Assembly (NCBI GenBank): GCA_029721515.1
Contig: CM056563.1
Span: forward strand, 19,969,954-20,033,953
Source of the DNA: Synanceia verrucosa
Lineage: Eukaryota; Chordata; Actinopteri; Perciformes; Synanceiidae
Length of the DNA stretch: 64,000 nt
Direction of reading: 5' to 3'
The notes beneath the pieces were generated by a model. It made no database searches. It was not told where the DNA came from and saw only the letters and a program-made list of their open reading frames with translations. Every line of letters begins with the position of its first letter. The stretch's first letter is position 1. Positions 1 through 13,400 of this stretch are shown here, piece after piece. The position numbers and the translations under genes were made by a program.

Positions 1-702
1 CTAAATGTTCAGATTGTGACATTTTTCTGGCTGCTGTTCCCACAGGCGTCAGTTAAACTGGACTCATCCCACTGTTCAACAAACACCTTCTCACTGCTTA
101 AAAAAAACTGATGAAGAACTAAAGTTTTATTTTCCATATGCCAAAACAAACACTATAAATTAATGTTTTCCTCCTGAGAGAAACCTGAATAAATAATAGA
201 AATATTTCATGGTTGATAAATGGTGTTAGGTGAGATATTCATTACAGGTCTAGTTACTGAGTTGAACTGTATGCATTTGTACTGTGTGTGTTGGTGAGCG
301 ATGATCTTATCAGGAAATGTTGAGAGGAGGAATATTTGGGACACCAGTTTCTACCTGTGCATCTAGGACAGTGTCTTATCCAGAGCTAGTAGCATCATTA
401 GCATTCAGGCCAGGCTTCATCGCTGCAGTAGACACCACAGCGTTGTTTCATGTGGACCTTGTGGCTTTGGTGTCGGCTGCTCTGTGACCTCTGCAGACGA
501 ACACAAAGGCTCATTTTAACCTCCACAGCTTTGTAATTGTGGGTACAACAGCTTCCTGTGACAGTTTGATAATGTAATCTTTTGTCCTCGCACTCAACTC
601 TTGTTCTTTTCTGTCTCCTTCATCTCCCCATCATGCATCCCACTCTCGTCTCCCTGCTTTCTCTTCACCTCGATTCACTCCACTTTTTCTCATCTCCTCT
701 AG
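1..702 (+). other. stac2 intron (partial)
   Basis: No exon is visible here. It is intronic sequence upstream of the exon at 703, with a pyrimidine-rich stretch before the acceptor at 701-702. Confidence 0.7.
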
Positions 703-2590
703 TCCCGGCGATCGTGTGCAGGTCACTGATGACTCAAACGAAGAGTGGTGGAAGGTGGGTGATAAATCATTAGCAAGCATATGCGTTTGTGTGTGTGTGT
801 ATGTAATGCACATGCAGTGTGTGGGCGTTCACATGTATTAATTCACATCCTTAAAACAAGGCTTTAATGCACAACACCTGCTCCCCTCTCTGCCTGTCAT
901 AAACAGCCACAGACAAAAATAGAACATAATTTCCCCCTGAAAATTACCAGAGTTTAACATAATGAACTCGACTAGTGATGCAACCACAAAGAGGTCTTCA
1001 TTGAGTCTGTAATGAGCGTCGCACACTCCTGATGGAAACAAATGGGCATCTGTGTGCGTCTGGGTTTTCCGTCACAGAAAAATGAAGATGCAGACGTAAC
1101 TAAATCAGTGGATTGTTATTTACTAGCGCTCAGCCTAAAGCGAAGCTGCTACCATGAAACACTTTCAGTCAACACTTTCTCTCCGAGGAACCTCTGAATT
1201 ATGTATAATTTGTGAATCATCTGTTCATCACTAATGTATAGTTTATGATTCGCCTCAATACACAAATCAACACCTGAGGCAGAGGCTGATAAACTGAGAA
1301 ATACTGGTGAACGCTTAAACATCATCTATTTTCTGCTGTTTATTTAAAATAAGAGTGGGATGTAATTGGACATTGAGGTGAAGCCATTTCTTGACTGGAT
1401 TTAAACAGTTGTTACCTCTAATTGGTGAAAACAGGTGACAGTGTTCTGTCTTGTTAAATTGTTTCTTGTCTCTGGTAGTTTCTGTCTCATTTTTAACTTC
1501 TCATCACTGTTCAGAGCAGAGAAATTGTGTTCACAGGTGATGATGAGTCTAAAGCGTTATCAATCAGCTCAGGCCTTCAGACATTCACCAGCCATACAAT
1601 GAAAACTAATATATAGTGACAGACATCAATAAATATAATAGATTCAGCACAACCAGCTGTAAAAGTGACTCATCACTTCACTGTTTGTCCTCCTGTGGTT
1701 TTCAGGGCAAGAGTGGTGACAAAGTCGGCTTCTTCCCCGCCAACTTTGTGCAGAGGGTCCGGCCTGGAGAGAGAGTGTGGCGGGTCGTCCAGGGTTTCTC
1801 CGGCAACCGAGAGAGAGGACACATGGCGGTGAAGGAATCCCAGGTATGCCAACGTTATCCTGTTCCTGCCGATTCATGTTTTTCTACTTCTTTCTGCTCC
1901 TCCTCTTCCTTTCTTTGGGGCTCTGATTCGCCACCTCACTTATTTTGTGATGATCTATTTGTGGTGCCCACTTTGTCCCGGGCAGAACTGCAGGGGGCTG
2001 GAGCCTATCCCAGCATGCACTGGGGTACATCCTGTCCAGGTTGTGACTCAAAGGATTGGCACTGCAATCATCTCTGTGTCGACTATAAGGCTCAATATGT
2101 CTGTTATGTCTTTTACAGTCAGATTTCTTTTATTTTTAGATCATCTCAAAATAGCGAATAGACTCGGTGCATCTGTGGCAAAAGTCTATTGATGCTCCAA
2201 TTAAATCTAAATTATATAGTGTCGTATTTTTTGTGCTGTTTTTTTCTTACAATTTTCACACTTTTTATTCATAATTAAGCTGATTTACTGCAGGCTACAG
2301 CCAGCGCGTTCATTCATCTGTTGCCTCTGTTCATTCCCATGTTAAGGGAAATATTATGACACTGCACAACTCCACAATGTTCTGCGAAAGTGGATATACC
2401 TGTTAGAAATTCTCCAAATACCTCCTTATGTTCTCGATGATCTATTAATGTGTGAAATTATTTTCAGTAGCTATGTTATTTTTCCTTTTAGATTTGTGTG
2501 GGGAAGCAGGAAGACGGCGAGACGTTTCTGAAGCTGAGCAGCGGGAAGAAAAGAGGGCTGGTCCCAGCTGAGTCCATAGAGGAGATCTGA
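703..2590 (+). CDS. stac2: STAC2, 3' coding part (last three exons)
   Basis: Partial gene; the 5' exons lie left of the window. Coding exons are 703-754, 1706-1843 and 2492-2590, each bounded by AG and GT and in phase, ending in TGA at 2588-2590. The joined translation covers the end of the first SH3 domain ([17 protein letters not shown], then [19 protein letters not shown]) and the second SH3-like domain, finishing [17 protein letters not shown]. The stretch [15 protein letters not shown] is typical of STAC2 rather than STAC3; STAC1 is the nearest alternative. STAC proteins are cytoplasmic adaptors with a C1 domain (not in the window) plus SH3 domains that bind CaV1 channels and slow their inactivation or aid surface expression. 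Family assignment is firm; the choice of paralogue is from remembered family sequence. Confidence 0.88.
1975..2075 (+). repeat. teleost interspersed repeat fragment
   Basis: Shares the core gctggagcctatcccagc with the longer copy at 14,717-15,065, and the following ggggtaca...ctgtccagg text resembles the same family. It lies in the stac2 intron between 1,843 and 2,492. Confidence 0.6.
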
Positions 2591-4720
2591 ACCATTCATC
2601 TTCAAACAATCACCACCACCACCCCTCCTCCACCCTGCCCTCGCAGCCTCTCCAACCAGCCCTGACTGACTTAAACCAAACACAGATAAACTGGATGAAA
2701 AAAATACCCACATTTGTGCTGAGAGCTGGAACCACGGCCCCAGACGAACACGTGGTTTCCTTTTGAATTTAGTGTACAGTTATGCAGTCGTCCTGCTTTT
2801 GCAAAGCAGCTGTTTTATCTTTCCAATTCAAAAATCAATGTTTAGTTAGACACAATGCTTTAAATATGCTTGCCAGATGTCTGTTCATGTTTAGTTTTCC
2901 CCAACGTGGGAGGAGTCCTGTCATGGGAACATGATGCCTCTGTCAGTGTCCTTTTCTTATTCCTGCCCACTCTGTGTGTCTCATGCCTCTCTATGTATGT
3001 CAGGGTCTCTGGCCTGGGGACTGATTTCAGCTTCATGCTACTAACATGAGGCGGCTTGCCAAGGACAACCTCTGCCAGCCAGAGAGAAAGGAGAATCAGA
3101 TGAAAGGAGTCGACGCGATCCGAAAATCCTCAGCAGTGTCAGGCTGAGTTCCTGCACTCGCCAACTTGAGAGTGCAGAAATGAGGTTTTCAAAGAGAAGT
3201 TGAAGCCTCTTGGGGATTTTTTTCACAGAAAACTCAAAAACTTTTTCCCCTTGACTTTTTCAGTTTAATTTGATGAAAATATGGTACAAAAATGTGTCAG
3301 CATATTTCAATTTCTGGTAAGAGAGCATAAATCAGCTGGTGGATCCAACACTCCACATAAAGGTCAACTCCTTTTCAACTATCCGCAAGACAGAAACTTC
3401 CAGGAATTATGTGAAAAACTGCTTTTTTAATGTCCTTCCAGGATTTAATTTTGGTGTTTTTGGTGCGTCTTGTTGATAGCTCAGAGACAGCAGTGACTGT
3501 CTCGGGTACAAATCAGTTGTCTTAAGTGAAGATGATGCAGGATAAATCAAAAGGAAGGGAGATGAAACTTGTGAGTCTCTGCAGGAAAACATGGAGGCAT
3601 GGCTTGTTGTGGCAAGCATTGAGGAAGACCTTCCAAGTGTAGCAGTTCCCGTTGGTTTCTGCAGAGACCCGCCGAAGAGCTGCAGTGGGTATTGCAAACG
3701 TTGCATTATTGCATGACTTCACTAAAGCTGGAACAGTGGGAAATAAACCTCGGGCGGTTTGCCAGAAAAACAACACAATGGGGATTTTTCTGACCGTGAC
3801 GAGGAGTCTAAGTTTCACTGACAGCTTGGAGGAGGATGCAGGGAAACAGGGAGGAGGAGGTGCAGCCAGAGGGATGACATCAGCGTTGGAAACCAGTGTG
3901 CATGCAGGTAACGTCGTACCCATGGGTGCACCAGTCATCATTGATAAAATATCAGCCTGTCATCTCCATCTTCTCCTGCTCCCCCGTTTGGCCTCGCTTG
4001 TCCTCTCTTTACCGATGCAACGGCTCAGTTTTTTTTTTAAATATTGTGCTGTACGGAGATACACTTTCAATGGTTCATTCGATCATTGCTTATCCAACAA
4101 ATGTGATGCACGTCTTTTAAAGGACACCTTGTTCCAGAGAGAGAGGATGCAAACACGAACATGAGGCGCAGACTGCAGCAGTGGGATGATGAAATAATTC
4201 ATATCCCCTTTCAGAGCACGCAGATCTAGACAGTGTGATCTTTCTATAGTCTACATTTCAATATATGTGACATCATATAGATACAGTGGGAAATGAGCCT
4301 CTCGTCTTCTTGTAATAACGAGCATAGCACTTTATTTTGTGTTTTAAGTCGTCCTTTTCGTTGAGGTATAGTGATAGCTGTCGTCTACTTGCGACTTCAC
4401 TTCCCCATGGAGCTCTTCGGGCTTGTCTTTGTGTGTCATGTGTTTCTTAAATATCAGAGATGGAAAAAAAAACTGAGAGCTACACAGCAGCATTTAAAGA
4501 TGTGACTATCCTGGAGAAAAATGAGCATCAGAGCAGAACTGGATTTGTGATTTTTACCCATGTAAACACTTGTTATCTTGCATTGTGCCTGGTTTTATGT
4601 AGCATCATGTGTTCACACTTTGAGAATTCAAATTGTTAAGTATGTGTTTGGATGTATCCTGAGTTCAGAGTCATTGTTTGGCTTCATACCTCAATAAAAG
4701 ATCTTTCCAAAACAGCCTCT
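2591..4720 (+). other. stac2: probable long 3' UTR of stac2
   Basis: No coding pattern follows the stop at 2588-2590. A canonical AATAAA lies at 4693-4698 and an earlier one at 3742-3747, so alternative polyadenylation is possible. The 3' end is inferred from these signals only. Short open frames in this stretch show no recognisable protein. Confidence 0.5.
4693..4698 (+). terminator. candidate stac2 poly(A) signal AATAAA
   Basis: Canonical hexamer about 2.1 kb after the stac2 stop, followed by GT-rich sequence around 4740-4790 that would suit a downstream element. Confidence 0.45.
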
Positions 4721-7425
4721 GCAGATGAATACTGTGGATCATGTAGGTCTGTATGATGGATGGCTTTTTTCTGTTTTTGTGTATGTGTAATCATATTCCA
4801 AGCCGAGCAGATTGCAGGGAGCTGCTGAACGAGGCCACTTTAATGGTGAGTTTTAGTGGCGTTTATGCATAATGCACCATCCTCCATCTACAAAACACAC
4901 ACTGCAGTGCATGGAGGAATGCCAAAATGATGGAATCACATAAATATCACATAATAGCAGTCCTAGAGGAGGGAGAGTTATTCAGACCTTATTATATAAT
5001 CACTCACAGCTAAATAAACCAGGACATGCAACATTTTTAGCAACCAAATCAAATCAAGGAAACCAACGCTGATTGATTTCTGGTTCAATATTTTTAGGAC
5101 CAAAAATAACAAATGTGGTCCTTATTCCTTCTGTCAACGGCTCATTCAGCGGTAAAATTTGTTTGTCGGCACAGCAAGAGCTTGAGCCGCCAAACAGCTG
5201 AACACTGTCAATTCTCAGGAGTGCACGTTATGCAACATAATGAGCCAAGCAGCCTGAGGCCAGACAGTTATAAAGAATTCATATTTACACCTGAATTCAA
5301 GCAATTTGTTGAAAGTTTGCATGCAACTGTTCATCGAATTCAACCTGTTTTCATGTCCAGGCGTCTCACTTTAAACTAATTTGACCGTTTTGTCTTTTTT
5401 CCTGTCACTATTGAAGCTGTCAGTGTGCATCAGGGGTCGTTAGTAAATCTCCTAGGCAGACTGAACCTTTTTTGAACGACAGTGTTCTACGCTTCCTGTT
5501 TTTAAGTTAGGTTTCAGATTCACATCTGTCACCTTCTGTTGTGTCTGAACACAGTAAAATTTTGTTCTTTTTTTAGAGTACACAGCTAACTGCTAATTGC
5601 CTCCTCTGAATCCTGACATGAACTCATGGCAGCTCTTCTTTGTTTGAAGGTAAGTGATTTGCTTTATAAGTCACAGTTGGAGCTGAGCCGTTGCTGTCTT
5701 GCATCATGTGAATTTGTGTTTTACAGAGTAAACTGATGGATGTTGCAATCATTTTCTGGACCTTTTAATTTTTGGACTTCCCAAGAATTGGAGCTGACAT
5801 TTCAGCTTGACATTTTTAATTTTTGTCTCTATGTTTTTTATCTTTGAAGGCCGACTGTTCTGATGGTTTAGGCTATAAATTTGTCTTTGTTTGACATAAG
5901 CTAAACAATAGTCGGTGTCTTGACAGAGGGGCTCTTCAGTTGGTTGATGGAGTGGCTGAGCTTTGCCACCAACAGTGGCTGCTATACCTCTATTAGCACT
6001 CGACAGTGCTTCCCATCTGCTGTGACTCAGAGCACGCTGACTCCTCTGAAGCTGATGAAACTTTGCCAACATGGAGGAGCATCATTGAGCACTTCCATCT
6101 CTCTCCTAATCCTCTCATTTCAGTTTCCTGGCTCAATCACTGCCTGCCTCCTCTCACTTTACAGACTTTGACACAGACTCTCAGCTGTTGTTCACTGTCT
6201 CATTTAATCCTCTGCTTCTCTTTCTGTCACCAACGTCTTCTTGCATCGGTTCTGAGTTCCTCTTGAGGAAAGCAAAAAAGGGGATGACCGTTTCCTGCTC
6301 ATGTTTGACATTATGGCATCGTTAGGCCTATTTTAGGCCTATTCTTAAACCCCTTAATAAATAATTTGCTTTTTGCAGACAAATTCAATGTAAAATGGCC
6401 AGAATATGAGTAAAAAAATTATAACCTTGCATTATTCATAAATAACTTAAAATAAGGTCGCCTCCCTTGTGGTTTGATTGCACTAAAATACCCTCTTTGG
6501 AGGCAAAACCATGCAGTTAATTGTCCTTTTGGGGGGCAAAAATGTGCAATGAAGTGCTCCCGTTTGGCAAAACACACTAAACTACCCTGTTGGCTCATTA
6601 AAACATGATAAAGTGACAAAACGTGACTTTTTTCTTTTTGCTCCTGCCCTTTAAAAAGTCTCTGCATATGTATACACATACCTCTCACCTGGGGGCTGAA
6701 CCCCCCCGTCCTTGAAACCTAGTAAAGCCCCTGTTTCTTATGATTAAAGTTATCATAAGGAGGCTCTATCTGGACTCACCTTGCCTGATTTGATTATGGA
6801 ATATATCAGAGGAGGTGGGGTGCTGCTGAAAGTAAAATTGCCTATTAGTAATGCCTCATTTCTGCTGGCTGCTCCAGCTCGGCTTGGCCATTACATCAAC
6901 TTTCTAAGGTAGTAAAGCGACAGGAGGGGTACAATTACGGCCTGGTGTAAATGTGGTTATTTTTGAAATCTGGCTCAGCGTCATATCTGGCCGACCCCTG
7001 CAGGGATTCACACGTGCTTCTGTATAATACCTGTCCGCTGTCATTTATTCAGGACGTCCCCTACTGTTATTATTGGGTCTCATGACCTTTCCCTGTGCCT
7101 CCAAGCATCAGGACTAACAGCTTCCATGCCGTCAGTCCCGGTCCAGGTGAACATAGAGCCATGACACTGATAGAGACGACAGAAAGAGAGAAAGCATCAG
7201 CTGCTGCTCTGAACATTATGTCCCTTGTTTTTTTTATCTCTCATCCACGTGATTCGTTGGCGCTAACATCAAAATATTTTTACTGTAGGTTCCAGTGGGG
7301 TTTGGTTTGGAACAAGAACAAACTATAGTTTAGCTTGTCAGCTGTGTGTGTTTGTATTTCACCTTTCTTTACCCTTCTGCAACAAAATCCATCAAAAATA
7401 TAGGAATATTGTTTTGTTTCATTTC
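4721..7425. other. intergenic, no gene seen
   Basis: Open frames here are short and recall no known protein, and no convincing splice-linked exon series is present. Nothing structured was found beyond ordinary AT-rich sequence. Confidence 0.55.
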
Positions 7426-7880
7426 TTAACTCATTGAGTGCCAGCTGTTTAATAATACAGAAAGTGCCTTGTGCCAGCGTTTTTTGCCCATTTTGAGTCA
7501 TATTTCAAGACCCACAGAATATTTTGTACTATGTCTCTGAAAACACTGAATAGCTCAAATGAAAGAAGAGACTCTCTATTTCATCAAGAGAAAAACATTT
7601 GGTTTTACCTTGTTCCGTTCTTGTTTTATCAGATGTAGAGTAGAGGACACTTTCACCAAAATCGCCACTTTTTGTCCAGAACCCGTTCCTTTTGCTCTCT
7701 AATCTTGATCGTCTCCACTTCCTGCTTTGATCTCCATGGCATATACCATCTCTTTATGCTCTGACTACATCTCCCAGAAGCCCCAATATTACTCACAGAC
7801 TGCGAAAGACCGCGATTGGTGACCTGCTGCCGAAAAAACACTTTGACGTCGAAATACATCAATGGCACTTGAAGTGTTAA
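7426..7880. mobile_element. piggyBac-like MITE, copy 1 (best preserved)
   Basis: A 455-bp unit bounded by TTAA on both sides (7426-7429 and 7877-7880). Ends are ttaactcattgagtgcca and, reverse-complemented, ttaacacttcaagtgcca: 14 of 18 positions match. There is no transposase frame. Two further copies are at 26,845 and 38,057. TTAA target duplication and a TTAAC..TTGAGTGCCA-like end are characteristic of the piggyBac superfamily; the superfamily assignment is inference. Confidence 0.75.
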
Positions 7881-8030
7881 ATACCCCCAAAAATCAGCAC
7901 CAGGATTTGAGAACAACCGTAGTGACAAATGACAGCAATGTAAGCCACAATAAAAATAAATTACAGTTACAATGAGCATTGTTATGCATAAAAGTCACAC
8001 AAAACAGATTACAGTACACCCCCTACGCTA

Positions 8031-8210
8031 ATACACACATAACCTTACCTTAACCCTCCACCAAGTTTTCACCCTCAAATCCAACAGTTTACATGATGCT
8101 GACACGCTTTTTGTCCTCAAAAGGAAGGCGAGTTCCCACATTGTGACTACAAAAAATAGAGCTATGTCCCCATAATGTGTAACAAAAGCCTTGACACACA
8201 CACAGGCTTT
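8031..8210 (-). repeat. copy of the ggtccccataatgt repeat family
   Basis: Read on the minus strand it contains the tgtccccataatg / aactgtt / taaggttatg elements seen in the duplicated repeat at 32,200-32,900. It is degraded, and flanked by a CA/GT run at 8196-8205. Confidence 0.55.
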
Positions 8211-9594
8211 CCACTCCTCTGGTGTTTCTTTTTATACGTATGCAATTTTCACACTTTTCTGTTTCTACTGGGAGGAAGCGAGCGGTTACCGAAGCGAAGC
8301 GCATCGCAACAAAAGCGGCTATCAGGGGGAATCCAATTGCAAAAATAGGGGTGATAAAATGAATAGTCCTTCTAAAAATAGAGCTAATCACAGGCTGCTA
8401 AAAACACACACAAACCTGTCAGTGATAGCAGCTGACAGACACATGAGGAATTATTACTCCAGCTGTGAGCACAACATACCATTAGTCTCTCTGCTTCCCC
8501 ACACAGGAACAAAGGCAGTGCAATAATTTGTCCTTTGACATCAAGCTCCTGCACACATAAATAAATATAGAGTATGGGCAGACAGAGAGATATGGAGACA
8601 AAAAGCACTTTATAATGCTGTCACATATACGTAGCTTACAGATGGTGTCGGGGAGGGGAAGTTCATTCTTGTTGTTGTTTCCTCTCCCTGTATCTCACAC
8701 AGCAGAAGAGAAGAGAGGAAAATTATGTGAAAAGGAATCAGCAAAAACAAATAAAAGCTCATCAAAGCACATTGAGTGCATGGCCCTGAAAGCATAAAAT
8801 TCAGGATTTAACAAGTGTTTTTTTCACTTGGTAGTTCTGGGGTAGATCGGACCGCTGGTCAACTTTGCTTTGAATAATATAAATAACATCACTAGTAGAT
8901 TGTGTCCAGTAGATTGTTTGCTCTGGTAACTATCTGGAAAATGTCAGAATTAGATTTGAAACATAGCAGATCCCAAGCTGTGTTTTTCTACCCTCCACAG
9001 ACATTTGGGAACATGCTTGCACACTGTCTCAGAGTGGAATACATTATTTATCTGATTTATTTTTGCAGGATGTGACTGAAGATTTATCAGCTCAATGCTC
9101 AGTTCAGTTAGATTTTTTTTTTTAAGATTGTGATAATTCTCCTCGGGGTCTCCTTGTTGCTGTTGAAGACTAATGAAAAAAACAGGGAAATATGACAATT
9201 GCCAGCTGCTTTGGAGCTGAGAGATTGTACATGGACATGTTTCAAAGAAGAAGAATTCCTGTTTTATTTTTTTATTTTTTTTTCAGTTGCACACAAAGGT
9301 TATGAAACACACAGGTGCTTTGCTCAAGAGCATCTTGGCAGAGCCCAGGAGGAGGAACTGCCACCTCTCCAGCTACCAGCCCACTCTCCAAACTTGGTCC
9401 CACCTGGACTTTAATCAGCAACACAAGTATTAATGCTAAACCTCACATTCAACTCCCAGTTCCTAATGTGTAATCTGTATGATGACCTGTATGAAGTCAT
9501 AATGATGCTGAAAACTCCTTGTGGCTTGTCAGGTATGAGGTTCACCATCTCACTTCAGGTTTGGTTAGGAAGGATGGTTAGTTTTGCAGGTATG

Positions 9595-9655
9595 AAGAAG
9601 AAGAAGAAGAACAAGAAGGAGGAGGAGGAGGAGGAGAAGAAGAAGAAGAAGAAGA
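9595..9655 (+). repeat. GAA/GGA purine microsatellite
   Basis: Continuous AAG/AGG/GAG triplets, almost pure purine on the plus strand. Any Lys/Glu-rich frame across it is a by-product of the repeat. Confidence 0.9.
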
Positions 9656-10399
9656 AACATCAGATCACCAGAGTTGTATCCTGCAGGGACCTTCAGTATC
9701 TGGAAGTCATGGTGATGCTAGAGGAAGTGCTAGAGGACTTAGGGAACAGTTGTTGACAGATTGTAAAACTTCATTTATTTTTTGTAATAAGTCTGTTGTC
9801 GTTTGTTGTCGTCTCTGAGGAGTCTGACTCAATGTTTCTTAGCAGCATAGCAGACAGCTGCACTCGTCAACCATAAATCCTGCTGGTGGAAGGACAGGAT
9901 GGATGGACAGGCAGACAGGTGGAGGTCAGTCTCAGATGTGAGGACTCAGAGGTTATTCAGATATGATGATTGGAAGTGACTGACAGGCGAGGATGGAGGC
10001 GGCCTTCAACGCCCCTCTGTGGAAAATAACACCACAAGACGTCGGGCTGACTGTGATTCAGCTGATGACTGATGCTTTGAACGAGCCACTGACTCATCGG
10101 TGTTCCTCAGCATCTCGTCACATTAGCGAGGCTCGGCCCGTCCAGCGTGCTCTGCCCTCCGTCAGCGCTGATTAAAGGCAGACAAACATGGCCGCCACGC
10201 TCCTGGGAATTAGCAATTGCCCTAGATTCGTTTTACACATTCTGCCTCTAATTAAAGGCAACTGAGACCTTGCATCACCCCGCCACACACACTCACATAT
10301 GGCACGACATGAGCTTTCTCTGAGCCATCTCTCAATTTCTTGCTGCTATTCTCCCCACGAGTTAGCAGCCAGAGGCATCGCTGGCGGTGCACATACCTA

Positions 10400-10440
10400 C
10401 ACACACACACAAACACAGAGAGAGAGAGAGAGAGAGAGAC
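10400..10440 (+). repeat. compound (CA)n(GA)n microsatellite
   Basis: A run of CA dinucleotides followed by GA dinucleotides. Confidence 0.9.
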
Positions 10441-13400
10441 GCGCCATTATAGTGAACAACTCACGTCATCTTTCTCTCTACACAGCTGACCTTTGCTTTA
10501 GTCGACAGATAGAAATAAAACCGTAAGTGCCTGGTGAAGAAGAAGCAGAAAAAGCACTCCTCTGTTCCTCAGTGTCTGAATCAGAGTCTTAATTTTCATT
10601 TATATTAAAGCCATCAGTAACATCACTTAACTCCATGAAGATTAGGAGGCAATTTCATATCCGTACCTTCTAATTATCTAAGGGAAACTGTCTTTACCTT
10701 GGGTCAGGATGAAATATCAGAACTAAAACACTTAATGAATAATTTGGCTATTTAGCATTCAGAGAGCTTTCTATCTTCCAATCAAACACCAGGAAGTGAA
10801 TAAGCGTTGTCCAGTCTTAAATTATCATACAGAATATCTTTAGTAGTCTGTATTACTTCTGATTTGTCTAATTTTTATAGGGGGGTTCCTTTTACATTCT
10901 TTGTTTTAATCATTTATTTAGTGTATTCTGATTTATTTTTATTTCACTTCTCAAGTATAAGGTTAGGTTTTTCTTTCTCTGTGTATTTTCCTGCCTCCTG
11001 GATTTTCTCATCAGTCTTCGCTGTCATATTGTCTTTGCTCTTCCCCTGCACTGTGCTCTTTGCTTATCAAAAATTTGTTTCTATTTTAAATGTTGCTTAC
11101 TTCATGTTTGGATTTGTTTGACCAAGACTGCCTCACTAAGACCTGACCCAGATCTGTTTATTTAAAAAAATGGAATTAAACCAAGTCACACTCATATTAA
11201 CATAAATATTCCATTTGCTGCATAGGATCTTTAGGAACTAAAAGTAGATTTATCATCCTCAATCGGAGACACTGCATTTACTACTTTATCTTGCATTTTG
11301 TCTTTTCAAAGTTCATATTTTCTTGCTCTGTCTCAGCTTCTGCTTCATTTGATCCCTGTTGAATTACTTCAGCTACTGTGACTCAATTTCCCCAAAGGCA
11401 TAGATGAAGTTTCTCTCCTGGAAAACTGCATATAAAGCAGGCTTCTGTCAGATGCATGGTTCGTGTCAGTGTAACCTTTCCTGTTCTTGTGCTGTTGGGC
11501 TCATGTAAACTAATCATTCAGGCTTACATGGCAGGTAATTGAACACTGGCCCACCCGCTGCTCTGTGTGCCTTTGCTTTACCATGATTAAACAGCAGTTT
11601 AAAATCAATCAGTGACTCTTTGCACGTCTCATACAGGCAGACACACAGACACTTCAGCTAATGAAAAATGAAGATGACCAGGAGAGAGGCATGGTGTGTA
11701 TCAAGGTCGATTTAATCAGGTTTCTCAACATTTGGCAGCTTTGACAAATTATTATAATGGGCAGAATTATCTTGGATGGTCATTTTAAGATGATGTAAAA
11801 CAAAGTAGCTGTCACATCTTCCTGATTGAGCCCTTGCAGCACGTTTAATTACTGGTGAGGCTCGAAGCCAGGCTCTGACTGATGGGGCCACAAACACGAC
11901 GAATATGAGCAAATAAGGCCAACGTTGGATGATGTGATGTCAACAAAAGGAAGTGCAATCAACCCTAAATGGTCGTCTCTGGAAATCATGCCTCATCTCA
12001 GGCGATGCAGATCGCATCTAATCTGATCAAAATGACTCGGATAGTCTGCCAGGAGAAATCGTGTCAGCGTTGCGTTTTGAGAAACTGCAAACGTGCAAGA
12101 ATGAATTATGCAAATTCTTGTCACAGGGAAGGAACAATTTTCTTAACCTGCACCATCAATCCGTTGTCAGCCTGTGGACATGTGACTTACTTTAATCTGG
12201 TGCAGAGCTACCTACAGTACACTATATAATCTGCACCATAACAAGACACAGTCATTTATTATACAAAAAATGAAAAAAAAAAGATAAATAACCATTGTCA
12301 CTGTCTCTGGGTGAGATAGAAAAATCACGTTATTATGCTCTCCATTGCAAGGACTAAGAATTACAGATGTAGACAAAAAATATTTTGCCATGAAAATTGC
12401 CCCAAGAGAAGAAAAGAGACACCCTGAAGACAAACAGCAGAGAAGCAAAGGAGAGCTGTGATGTGACAGGGTTTAATGATGGAGAAGAGATGATAAACAG
12501 CCTGCCGCCAGTGGTGGGTCACTGAGGGGCGTTCACAATGAGAGGATGAGGGGAAAAACAAGATCTCCTCAGTCATGCCAGTGGACAAGATGTACCCAAA
12601 AACAAAGTAGTCAATTAAGAAGAGGTCCAGCCGAGGGAGAAACATTTCCTCACAGCTCCTGACACAACGTCTTAAAAGAGACACTATAAATCTGCACTTC
12701 TCTGGATGACTTTCAGCGTCCTGACCACTGCTGCTCCTGCTCCAGTCTCTTAGGAACTGGGACCTCCTGCTTGGACTAACTAAATTAATTTACGTAGGCA
12801 ACTTTTGCCAGCATAAAGACGAACTCAGCCATGTCTGCCTGAAAGTCCCTTTCTGCTGCTTTTTGTTCAGTATCTAATTTGTATGTGTGTCATGGAGTTA
12901 CAGCATCATTAGCTCTGACTGAAGGCAGGCGGGGGGCAAAGCTGGCCCTTTCAGACTGTTCAAACATTCATGAAGGAATATGCAATCATCAGAGCAAAAG
13001 CATGGAGCACACTCATGCATTGAGTTTGCCCAAAGGTCAGTGCTGAGGACTGAGGCAATTGCAGGGTTAATTTGAGGGACCTTAAGTTCACGCTGGTCCC
13101 TTGACAGGTTGGAGCGTTCAGATGTTATAGTATATTATAGAATAATGCAGCAGGTAGTGCGTGTCTTGTAATGACATTTATTTCTCTCTTCAAATAAAAC
13201 CAGACAGCAGGCATCCCATTTGCGTGTAAGTAAACCTTAACAAGTTAAAAGCTGGTTATTTCATCCCTATAAAGTCACAACTGATTTTCTTTTAGCCGTG
13301 CTAGCTGCAGCTCTAGGGACAGTCCACCACTTTGGTCTAGAATGAAATTCTGCTGCAACTATTGGATGTATTTCAATGAAATCTGGTGACATTTATCAGG

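Noticed and set aside
3407..4164. Overlapping open frames of 99-170 codons on both strands after stac2
   Set aside because: No recognisable domain and no splice structure; the stretch behaves as stac2 3' UTR.
9445..9756. Lys/Glu-rich protein frame
   Set aside because: Generated by the GAA/GGA microsatellite at 9595-9655; the flanks have no homology.
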